Assembly (NCBI GenBank): GCA_029216955.1
Contig: JANAVB010033217.1
Location: 3,042,631-3,106,630, forward strand
Direction: 5' to 3'
Length of the DNA stretch: 64,000 nucleotides
Source of the DNA: Iris pallida
Lineage: Eukaryota; Streptophyta; Magnoliopsida; Asparagales; Iridaceae
The notes under the pieces are model-generated. The model was not told the origin of the DNA and did no database searches. It saw only the letters and a program-made list of their open reading frames with translations. Of this stretch, positions 55,490 through 64,000 are shown one piece after another (the first letter of the stretch is position 1; every line of letters starts with the position of its first letter). Made by a program: the position numbers and the translations under genes.

Positions 55490-57674
55490 TTTGGAGACTA
55501 TGATGATTAATCCTATCATGTTTCTGCCTTTGTAATGCTTGTTCTCGGGAAATGTTGGTTTGTTCTTTCTTGGGAATGTTGGTTTGAGGTTTTTTCTTTC
55601 TTCTTACTTCTTTCCAACATTACCTGGGAATGTTGGTTTGAGGTTTCTTCTTTCTTCTTACTTCTTTCCAACATTACCTGGGAATGTTGGTTTGAGGTTT
55701 CTTCTTTCTTCAGTTTACTATTTGTCACTTTGACTGGGAATGTTGGTTTCTTCTTTCTTGACTGTTACTTGCTTTCAGTTTTCGAACATATTCTGATACA
55801 TGTTCTGTTTCATTTTGACTGGGAATGTTGGTTTCTGATACATCACTATGACTTTATTCCTTTTTCAAAATGGGCTATGACGAGATTCACATGAAACATG
55901 TTCTGATACATGTTCTTATATACATGTTGATAGCTATCCGATGATGAGATTCTCAGGAATGTTGGAAATGTGGGGAGTGTTGGTAGGAACTATGAGATTC
56001 TCATTATACATGTTCTTATACTTGTTCGTAATTTGCCACTGCAGGAAATGTTGGAAACACTGATGATGGTTGGAAATGTTGGCAATGTTGGTTCCAGGAT
56101 AGATGGTTGGAAATTTTGGAAATGTTGGTTGTAATACATGTTAAAGTTCATCAATTCTGAGCCCATTTCAAACTTTATACTCCACTTTCATTTGTTTCTT
56201 CTTGCTTTCAGTTTGTTACTTGCTTTTCCAGGTTTTTTTTGTTTCTTCTTGCTTTCAGTTTGTTACTTGCTTTCCCAGGTTTTTTTTGTTTGTTACTGGC
56301 TTTCAGTTTGTTACTGGCCATTTTGAGTATCATTTTGAGTATCATTTTGAGTGTCATAATTTGTTACTGGCTTTCCGAGGTTGCCATCACTCCCAGGTCA
56401 TCGATTTTTACTTCTTCTTATGTGGCCTATGTTGGAAATGTTGACATGTTGATATGTTGATATGGCGGTTCTTATGTTGGAAATGTTGATATGTTGATAT
56501 GGCCTATGTGGGAAATGTTGACATCGATTTTTACTTGCTTTTTCAGGTTGCCATCTTTCCCAGTATCATAATTTGTTACTTCTTTTTCTTATTTGTCGGT
56601 TCTGATATGTTGATATGGCTGGGAATGGGTTCTGATACATTCGAAATGGGAATGTTGGCTTCTGATATATGGGAATGTTGGTTTCTGATACATTTTGATT
56701 GTTACTTGCTTTCAGTTTTGGCTGGGAATGGCTTCTGATACATTCGAAATGGGCTATGATGAGATTCTCAGGATACATGTTCTGATACATGGATTCTTAC
56801 ACCTGAAAAGTTGAAAATTTGGGAGGTAATTGATAAAATGTGACAAATTCGACAATTGGAAGTGCGTGGCTGGGATACTACAAGCTCTGAGCCTGTTTTG
56901 ATACATGGTCTTTTTCTTCTGTTACATTGTCTTCTGATACATTATTGATATTTTTTGGATACCATGCTTTGGGGCCTATGCTCGACGACCTGCTGCAAAG
57001 AAGCTTGTGTAGTAGACTAGTTTGTTTCTTGCAAAGAAGCTTGTGTTTCAAAGTGGGCTATGATTATCTTCTCAGGATACATGGTCTTGTACATCTGAAA
57101 ATTGTAAATTTGGCACGTAATTGAAAATTTTGACAATTTGGACAATTTTGTCAGTTGTGTAGTCCATTGTCTTCTCATACATGTTACACATTCTGCATTT
57201 TTCTGTTTGCTTTGGACAATTTGGACAATTGAAAAAATATAATAGGAATATGAAAAAATATAATATATTTCATAAAATTATATATAATAGGAATATGAAA
57301 AAATATAATATATTTCATAATATTATTTAATTTAATTTATTTTATTCTATTTGTTAAAATGGCTGTGAAACTCAAAACATAACTTTTATTCTTTTAATAT
57401 ATACAAAAGAAGAAGTTGGGGGTAACCATACCTAGGTTTACCACATCTTCATAAAATTTCCACTTTCAACAATCCAAACAACCGAACTACTTTTTTTCCA
57501 CTTACAAAAATCATCCAAACACCAAACCAATTTTTAATCCACTTGCAGCAGACAAAAATTACTCCATCCAAACACATTTTGGAAAGTGCCACTTATCGCA
57601 AGTCAACGAAAACTCAACATGCTGCAAGTGCCACTTTCACACTTCCAAAGAGTTACATCGATCCAAACAGCCCC
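55490..57674 (+). other. Harbinger right part, repetitive, no gene
   Basis: Three 54-base tandem units TGGGAATGTTGGTTTGAGG...CAACATTACC at 55560-55740. A TTTCAGTTTGTTACTTGC/TTTCCCAGG repeat follows at 56170-56300, then GAAATGTTGATATGTTG runs at 56420-56520. Near 57240-57330 is a duplicated AT-rich ATATAATAGGAATATGAAAA block. Open frames are repeat by-products. It ends at the candidate TIR. Confidence 0.5.
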
Positions 57675-58150
57675 TTAATCAAATTAACATCTCCATTGTA
57701 CAATTACTACGCCATCCTTTTTCTTTATTTTTTCCATTTTATCTCCATCACTGAGCGGTGAGGATCTAGAACGTTCACGTATGCATGCACTCTGCCTACA
57801 TGACTTTGGCAGCACGGGAAAAGTTGGTTCTATCGCGACCTTCCTCAAATGGTTATGACTTATGTGCGTGATGGTGGAAACATTTCTCTGATCCTTTTTT
57901 TTTTTTTTTTCAAAGTGCATGTTAACTATCAAATATGGTATGCTTTCAGGTTTCTTCTTGTCAACTGGCGGAGAAGTCTATGTAGGGCCGCTTGTCCAAA
58001 TTAAAAAATAAGGAAAAAAAGACAATCTAACACAACAACTAGGCCATGAACACATACATTTTAACATATGAGGTGTAAGTGAAAATTAACTATACTAAAT
58101 AAATTATTATATTATATCATATGTTCACTATTATTTAAAAGAAAATAAAG

Positions 58151-58152
<2 letters not shown>

Positions 58153-58223
<71 letters not shown>

Positions 58224-58266
58224 TATTTTATTTTAAATAATAGTGCACATATATATAAATAAAATA

Positions 58267-58339
<73 letters not shown>

Positions 58340-58421
58340 ACCGAACTTGGATGGCTCCTGTGGTTACCGAAAAGAGGTATAAGACTCCGACTGGAAGGCA
58401 GAAGATCAGTGGATCGAGTCA

Positions 58422-58490
<69 letters not shown>
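58153..58490. repeat. Three (TA)n tracts with an inverted spacer
   Basis: (TA)n at about 58153-58218, 58274-58337 and 58425-58490. The first spacer is itself palindromic (AATTTTTATTTTATT ... AATAAAATAAAAATT). The second spacer, 58338-58424, is a unique, non-AT-rich 87-base segment. Confidence 0.95.
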
Positions 58491-58496
<6 letters not shown>

Positions 58497-58667
58497 GGTA
58501 TCTTTTAAAAAATTTCGGTCTGCTTTGGGCCACGGTCGGCTCTAAGTCGAAGTTAAACTGCGGCCACCAATAAATTAACACCGATCCAACAATAAGTCGA
58601 GTGATATCATTTGAAGCAGCTAATTAATGGGATTGGAAATTTATGTGCAAGACTACTTATAATAATA

Positions 58668-58836
58668 AATATGGATATTTCAGCAAATATTCTTATTCAA
58701 AATATAGAAATTAACATATATTTTTACTATTTTAAAAATTTAACAAATGTTCCGTTTTTTTGTATATCATCCAAGATTTTGGTTAAATAGTGAAGATATA
58801 TCAAAAAACTTTATTTGTTCTATACAAAAAAAAAAG

Positions 58837-58888
<52 letters not shown>

Positions 58889-58966
58889 ATATGCTAATTT
58901 TGAAAGGAATGAATGTGTATGCTAGTTCCTCTTTTTTAAATAAAAATATTTGCTAAAATATTCATA
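58668..58966. mobile_element. MITE family F, copy 2
   Basis: Shares with 27762-27992 the internal TTTTGGTTAAATAGT and CTTTATTTGTTCTATACAAA and the GCTAAAATATTC end. A (GA)n tract (58839-58887) has expanded inside this copy. Confidence 0.55.
58839..58887 (+). repeat. (GA)n microsatellite
   Basis: About 24 GA units after a poly-A run, inside MITE F copy 2. Confidence 0.97.
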
Positions 58967-61178
58967 TATGATATATAAAGCCTTCGTAAGGAGAAATTAG
59001 TCGAGCAAGATGATGTATTTGTCTTTGCATTGCATTACTAAACCAAGTTTCATCTTGAGAGTTTCACACTTCTCCCTCCCTGTGTCGGTCATAGACTAAT
59101 ATATCTGCACCGTACTTCACATGAGCTCACGTGGGACTGCCCTATCAGCACATGCCACCTCCCCAGAAGTAGTTGCTGATCTGACTTGTCTGGTTGACAA
59201 TTCCACTCCAGTCTGTGATAATTCATTCAAACCCACCACATAAAATTTTGTTGCATAATTCTAACAGAAAATTACATCATACTTCTTTAGAATTGTGCTG
59301 GGAGCACATACCAAAATGCTATTCCAAGGGGCATTTTTTGCGTATATATTTATTAACATATTTAATTTTTTTTTAGATGTCCAACATAACGCTCGAAATT
59401 CTATGCACGCTGCATTGCATGTCTTTTGGATTCACTAATTCTAACCCTCACCACTTTAAATAGAAGAAATAATAAGATCCCGTGGCTTGATCTATTTATT
59501 TTCCACCACCCTGTCAGGATCTGATAGCTCTCATCGATAAGTTGGTAACCACAAGGGTCACTCGAGTTCAACATTAACATATTTAATTAGGAATGTGAAG
59601 AATACGTCCTTCTGAATGTCGTATTGTTAACGATTAAACCCTCTTCCTCTTCTTTTTTTTATCATAAAGACAATCTAACGAAATATTTTATATGCGAAAT
59701 TCTTAGCAACGAAAGTTTAATGGCGATAGTGGATTGTCAGAGACAAATAGGCTTTTAGCGACGAAAGTTTAGTGACGAAATTGGATTTAAAAGACGGATT
59801 GAGCTTTCACAAAATTTAGTGACAAAATTTTGCTTTTATAAGTAACAAATTTCTATATTCCAAAAATAAATTATTATGCACAAAATACGTCCGCACTACT
59901 ACGGGAACACATTTTGTGCAAAATATATCTTTCCGGAAAACGTATTTCTTGATTGTGATTTTAACCGGTAGATCATTTTGTACGTCTTTCCGATGGACGT
60001 TTTGGGTCTCAAAAATACCATTTGTACGAAGTTTATGCTTCTGAAAAACAATATCAATAAACTTTGTTGCTAAATATACAATGGGCTAATTAGCATTTAG
60101 ATCCTAGATTTTATATCAGCTTATAGTTTAAGCCATCACATGTCCAATTGGAGAGTTTAGACCCTGTCTTTTATTTTTTTTTGTTTTCTTTTTTCCATTA
60201 AACCCTCCTAACCTATATATGAAAATTTCATTATCAAACATGAAAATAATGCATAATAGGAAAAAAAAAACAGAAAATAAAAATCCAGAATCTAAACTCT
60301 CTAACTGAACATATCAGCACTTAAACTCAAAACTGACATAAAATTCAAGGTCTAAACAATATTAACCCATATACAATATTCTGTAACTCTAATTCATGCT
60401 CTCTCTTTTTTTAGATATCGTTTTCTCTGACTTGTTTAAACCAGCGCCTTCTAGGTTGGGATCCTTGTTACTACAACTAGGCTACAATATATGAAACTAA
60501 TTCATGCTTTGAAATAGTCAAGTTAGCTCTTTGGACTCCCATTTTTTTCTCACATGTCCGCAAAAGTAACCATCCATACCCATCAGTCACGTATGAGCGC
60601 CAAGCAATAGCTTTAATCACAAAGTCAAAAAAGGAATGCCCTCTGCGCAGTACTACTCCCGTTGGCCCTGCGGAAAACCAGTAACTGGCCGCGTGTGCGT
60701 GTTCGCATCGTCGACCGAGCGGGCGTTCGTTCGGAGTACTGAGCTGTACCAGTAACATCATCATTCACGGTTGATTGATTCCATTGATTCCATTCTCTCC
60801 TCTCTTTTTTCCCTTGTGCATTGAATACCAAAAGGCAGGAAGAAAAGGTCCTTCCTGTCGTGAAGCTCGATCCAAAAGTCAAATCCATGACACTAGACGG
60901 AAAGACGAATAGGACGCCCCATCACACGATATGCGGACGCTGACAGAGAAGTCTATCTGGATTTATCCGATTCGATCGGTACGAGATCGACGTGTTTACG
61001 CATCCCACCGGAAACGAGATAAAATGTCCATCCTTCCACTCAAATATGTTCATCTTTTCATTCAAAGATTACTACTTCTTCTTTTTTAGGAACAAAAATC
61101 ATGAAAATTATGGGTCAATCACGACCAACCATGAGCTCATTGGAGCCCGAGACTAATTTTCAAAATAAAATCACATAC

Positions 61179-61179
<1 letters not shown>

Positions 61180-61267
<88 letters not shown>
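61180..61267. repeat. (TA)n microsatellite
   Basis: About 44 uninterrupted TA units. Confidence 0.97.
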
Positions 61268-61270
<3 letters not shown>

Positions 61271-61367
61271 TTAAAAATACTTGTCATAAACAACTTGAAT
61301 TGAAAGTAAGGACCTCAATACGTAGTAACCACCAAATTATAATTATTTTGTGTTAAGTGAGATCCAT

Positions 61368-61370
<3 letters not shown>

Positions 61371-61438
<68 letters not shown>
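61371..61438 (+). repeat. (AC)n microsatellite abutting the Copia LTR
   Basis: About 34 AC units ending directly at the LTR terminus at 61439. The tract is the insertion flank, so the TSD on this side would be part of the repeat (CACAC). Confidence 0.95.
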
Positions 61439-61440
<2 letters not shown>

Positions 61441-62227
61441 TTAGAAATCGATTGAACTTCACTGACCAGTTCTGAGAAGTCGAATGTGTCGTCGAGGCTT
61501 GAATCGTGCATTTATTAGCACTTTCCTTAAAGTGTTTCGGGCACTCCGGTAACGTCTTGGAGTCAGCACGCCAGAACACCCAGGATAAGACAGCCTTTCT
61601 GCCGGAGGTTCACTAGATGCTGTGAGACACCGGCGTAGGGAAGAACACATTTCTGGAAACTTTGGAAGAGAAAAGAAAGAGGAATGAATGCTCAAATTCT
61701 GTGTTTTGGACTCAAAAGTCTGTAGTATTTATAGATGAATTAGTGTTGTTTCGTGAAGTCGCGACCCTTCCGAAACAACATTCATTCACCCGTTCACAGA
61801 TTCATTCACCCTTTCGTTTATGTAGGCTGCTGCAAAAATAGGAATTATCGGGGCGAGAATCGCCGCGAGGAGCCCGAGGTCCGAGGGCCGAGCCTACGCC
61901 GCTCGCCCGATGCCACGTTGCCTAAGTGCACAAGTGCGTCTACAATGCACCACTATCGCCTCTACGCCCGTGCCCGATCCCGATCCCGAGCCCGAGCCCG
62001 AGCCGGAGCCGGTGTTGCCGGTGGCAACACCGGCTACATTTTTATGAAGAGGTTAAAACAACAATTGTCACCCACTAACAACCCTTTGGTTGTTTCACAC
62101 TCCTCATAAGTGCACATTCTTATTTAAACACTCTCAAAGCCTTTCTCTTTTTTCGATGTGGGACTAAAGTCCCTTTTCTTCCTTTTCATCTTTTAGGAAC
62201 AACTAAAGGAATTAATTAATTCCAACA
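61439..62227 (-). repeat. 3' LTR of a minus-strand Ty1/Copia element
   Basis: 789 bp: on the minus strand it starts TGTTGGAATTAATTAATTCC and ends CGATTTCTAACA. A minus-strand CTATAAATA box lies at 61726-61734. A PPT-like GTGGAGGAT precedes it on the minus strand. A GC-rich CCCGAGCCCGAGCC array (61970-62020) sits inside. Orientation agrees with the RNase H fragment at 62760-62948. Confidence 0.82.
61726..61734 (-). promoter_or_regulatory. TATA box in the Copia LTR
   Basis: CTATAAATA on the minus strand, about 490 bases from the LTR start at 62227, in the position expected for an LTR promoter. Confidence 0.55.
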
Positions 62228-62759
62228 ATCCTCCACTTGTTTCATAAATGATGGAAAGGAATTTCCAGAATACATCACTTAAAGAATATTAATACAGTTA
62301 GGTATCTTTCGATTTGAACCTAACCTTAGTAGATGCAACACAAGATTTTATCGAAATCTCTGGTAGCTGGACTTTGAACCAGTTATTCCTTGTGATAAAA
62401 TCGGTGTTACTTTACACACATTCTTTTGTAGTTCTTCGCCTACATCTCTTGCTTAGCACTATTAATGGCCATGTGCTGATCCTGTCTCGTAAATTTTTAT
62501 AAGATAAACTCCAGATCTTACTGAGACGGCACCATCTCTAAATTCATATAGGTGAAGTTCTTTCAGTATCTCTGTTGCTTTACAGATACATGTCAACATT
62601 ACTGAACTTCATTAAGAGGTTTATAAACTCAACCATCAAATTGCAACAGTCGACATTATCATGTCGTATACATCCAAATCAGCAGTTTGTTGTTATCCAT
62701 TGAATCTAAGGTTAAGGTTTTCTTAACATTAGATTGGGTTGCCACTGTTGTTGGAACTC
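62228..62759 (-). mobile_element. Copia 3' untranslated region and PPT
   Basis: Between the pol stop and the LTR. The minus strand reaches CAAGTGGAGGAT immediately before the LTR, the usual Copia polypurine tract. No coding sequence otherwise. Confidence 0.65.
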
Positions 62760-62948
62760 TTACTCAAGGAGTTTCAATCCCATACCTCTCGAGGTAGACT
62801 TTACCAAATCCCTAGCTAGTGGTTTAGTAAAGGGATCAACTAAGTTATAGCTGGTACGCACATACGTAAGAGAGATGATTCCATCTTTGATCAATTTTCT
62901 TAAGTAATTATGTTTTAGACTTATATGTCTAGACTTTCCATTATACAC
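62760..62948 (-). pseudogene. Copia RNase H C-terminus
   Basis: Minus strand NGKSRHISLKHNYLRKLIKD, then GIISLTYVRTSYNLVDPFTK and PLARDLVKSTSRGMGLK: the end of the Ty1/Copia RNase H domain, including the SRHI and DPFTK motifs that mark the polyprotein C-terminus. The rest of pol is cut off by the CACTA4 insertion at 62957. Confidence 0.9.
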
Positions 62949-63464
62949 TTCGTTGTCACTTCTAAAATATCATAAAATAGCGACGTAACGTAGCGACGGC
63001 AAGAAATTACGTCGCCAGTAGCGACTTCTTTATAAACACGTCGCAAAACGTCGCTGGATAGCGACGTTCTGCGACAGGAGTATACTACGTCGCTGAATAG
63101 CGATGTTCAGCGACATATTATAAGTATATGTCACCATTGTTGCGACGTTTAGCGACGTCAACACGTGACGTCGCTAAGTTATTTTACTTAGGGCACGCCG
63201 CTGCCTTCTTTCCCCCTCACTCTAACTCGAAAACCCCCAAAAATTTTAATTTTCCCCCCCACCCCCCCGGCGACTCCCTCCCCCTCTGTCAGTGACCTCC
63301 CCCCCCGGCGACCCCCTCCCCCCCGGCGACTCCCTCCCCCTCTGGCGAGCTCCTCCTCCTCGAGATCCTCCTCCTCGATCTCCTCCTCCCCCAATCCGAC
63401 CTCCTCCTCCTCTTCCTCAGGTAAACCCTAACCTAACTCCTCTCCTTCCTCCTCCTCCTCTCCC

Positions 63465-63546
63465 ACGGACACACACACACACGGACACACACGGACACGG
63501 ACACACACGGACACACACACACACACACACACACACGGACACACAC

Positions 63547-63590
<44 letters not shown>

Positions 63591-63596
63591 AGACAT
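63465..63596 (+). repeat. (AC)n tract with CGGACAC interruptions
   Basis: AC repeats interrupted regularly by CGGACACACACGGACAC units, then a pure run of about 38 bases. Frames through it are low-complexity artefacts. Confidence 0.95.
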
Positions 63597-63842
63597 TGAT
63601 ATGCACGCCAAGTGTTTGTCAAAATGACTCAAAGAGCATCATTGCTCTAAATTCAAATTTTAACCTTTAGTTTAGGAGTGCTTTGCTATAGCTTTAGCAT
63701 TGGTATGATAATCTAGCATACAAGAGTATAATAGAAGTAGTTATATTGATTGGGGGATTTGTGGTTTAAGTGGACTGTGGGTGTGTATTTGTGTGGGCTG
63801 TTTATTCCATATGTGATCAACCATGTATGACTGTCCAGTCGT

Positions 63843-63844
<2 letters not shown>

Positions 63845-63874
<30 letters not shown>
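63845..63874. repeat. (TA)n microsatellite
   Basis: About 15 TA units in the CACTA4 leader region. Confidence 0.95.
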
Positions 63875-63877
<3 letters not shown>

Positions 63878-64000
63878 TCAAGTTTGTAAGTGTGAATGTA
63901 TACATTGTTAGTCTCTTAGTAGGTCAGTCTATTGCCTTTATATCGATTCAATCCCTTAGCTTTGTTCAGTCAATGAGCTTTGAACAGTCCACATTTGATC

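Larger units (their letters stand above)
46500..57674 (+). mobile_element. Probable PIF/Harbinger transposon, split by CACTA3
   Basis: Candidate ends are GGGCCTGTTTGGAT at 46500 and ATCCAAACAGCCCC at 57661-57674, a 13/14 inverted match of the GGGCCTGTTTGG type seen in Harbinger elements. The flanks CTT and TTA do not form a clean TSD, so one end may be wrong. It encodes a Harbinger DDE transposase at 47441-48848. Without CACTA3 the length is about 5 kb, usual for autonomous members, but I cannot find the expected Myb-like second protein. The 5' part 46514-47440 has repeated GTAGATCTG words. Confidence 0.55.
57675..61370. other. Intergenic AT-rich DNA, no gene recognised
   Basis: About 3.7 kb. 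Contains the (TA)n and (GA)n tracts and the MITE listed separately. GC content rises at 60640-61010 but no open frame there looks like a protein. CACTACTACGGGAACACATT at 59895 resembles a CACTA terminus without a visible partner, and 59690-59780 has TTTAGYGACGAAA words like a decayed element end. Confidence 0.5.
62957..64000 (+). mobile_element. CACTA4: left part of a CACTA-like element
   Basis: Starts CACTTCTAAAATATC (CACTT instead of CACTA), followed at once by GCGACGT/ACGTCGC subterminal repeats (62978-63178), then a CT-rich leader with CCCCGGCGACTCCCTCC units and (AC)n tracts. It cuts the Copia element. The right end and any gene are outside the window, so only the left TSD candidate TGT can be read. 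Confidence 0.75.

Noticed and set aside
55516..55733. Repetitive frames on both strands (KKEETSNQHSQVMLERS type)
   Set aside because: Products of a 54-base tandem repeat; no conserved domain and both strands are open.
58228..58581. Frames of YIYIYI repeats
   Set aside because: Artefacts of (TA)n microsatellites.
59880..60060. Possible further CACTA element starting CACTACTACGGGAAC
   Set aside because: No matching inverted end, TSD or subterminal repeat array could be found nearby, so it is only mentioned as a resemblance.
60478..60888. Possible host gene in the GC-richer segment 60640-61010
   Set aside because: Only short frames with no recognisable motif, splice structure or start context.
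61343..61579. Minus frame with a VCVCVC run
   Set aside because: Translation of the (AC)n tract and the adjacent Copia LTR.
63292..63632. Open frames rich in THTHTH/VCVCVC at the right edge
   Set aside because: They are translations of (AC)n tracts and CT-rich leader, open only because of low complexity.

Overview
The window looks like intergenic DNA of a flowering plant nuclear genome. It is AT-rich, full of microsatellites, and built almost entirely of nested transposable elements: Ty3/Gypsy, Ty1/Copia, CACTA, PIF/Harbinger and MITEs. I found no intact host gene. The only host protein sequences are short, broken, intron-containing fragments carried inside CACTA transposons. Nothing in the sequence fixes the species.

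Positions 1-45775 resolve into one nest, and target-site duplications (TSDs) read from the sequence support each inner layer. The outermost layer is the 5' LTR of a minus-strand chromovirus-like Gypsy element (E; 281-45775, about 2.1 kb once insertions are removed), whose internal region runs off the left edge. Two elements landed in this LTR. One is a Tat-lineage Gypsy element on the plus strand (A; 819-13863, TSD GCTGT). The other is a CACTA transposon (CACTA1; 15017-45325, TSD CAG). CACTA1 carries broken TNP2-like and TNP1/Transposase_24-like genes and was itself hit twice. A minus-strand solo LTR (C; 20435-34828, TSD TATTA/TATTC) sits six bases into an exon of its second gene. A chromovirus (B; 34991-43269, TSD TGTTA) sits in the next intron. 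Solo LTR C in turn holds another solo LTR (D; 20546-23639, TSD GGCTG) and a second CACTA (CACTA2; 24231-33111, TSD CTA). CACTA2 carries exon-intron fragments of three unrelated host genes: MAM33/p32, COP9 signalosome subunit 3, and the 2-oxoglutarate dehydrogenase E2 subunit.

From 45776 to 57674 there is a short stretch with nested foldback repeats and a (CTA)n tract, then a probable PIF/Harbinger element (46500-57674) with a DDE transposase. A third CACTA (CACTA3; 49361-55489, TSD TTT) interrupts it. CACTA3 has no recognisable transposase. It is filled with long inverted repeats, one pair of which duplicates a B3-domain (REM-type) gene fragment head to head.

Positions 57675-61438 are low-complexity intergenic DNA with (TA)n, (GA)n and (AC)n tracts and a MITE. 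The window ends with a minus-strand Copia element (LTR 61439-62227, RNase H tail at 62760-62948), cut by a fourth CACTA-like element that starts at 62957 and runs past the right edge.

Most element genes are decayed. Element A keeps long open gag, protease, RNase H and integrase frames, but the RT palm with its YxDD motif is gone. Element B is one frame broken by seven stops, several of them explainable by C-to-T change. The least ordinary features are the three-gene capture in CACTA2, the hairpin-forming B3 and unknown repeats of CACTA3, two antisense ORFs in element A that each have their own TATA box, and the hairpin minisatellite in solo LTR D.
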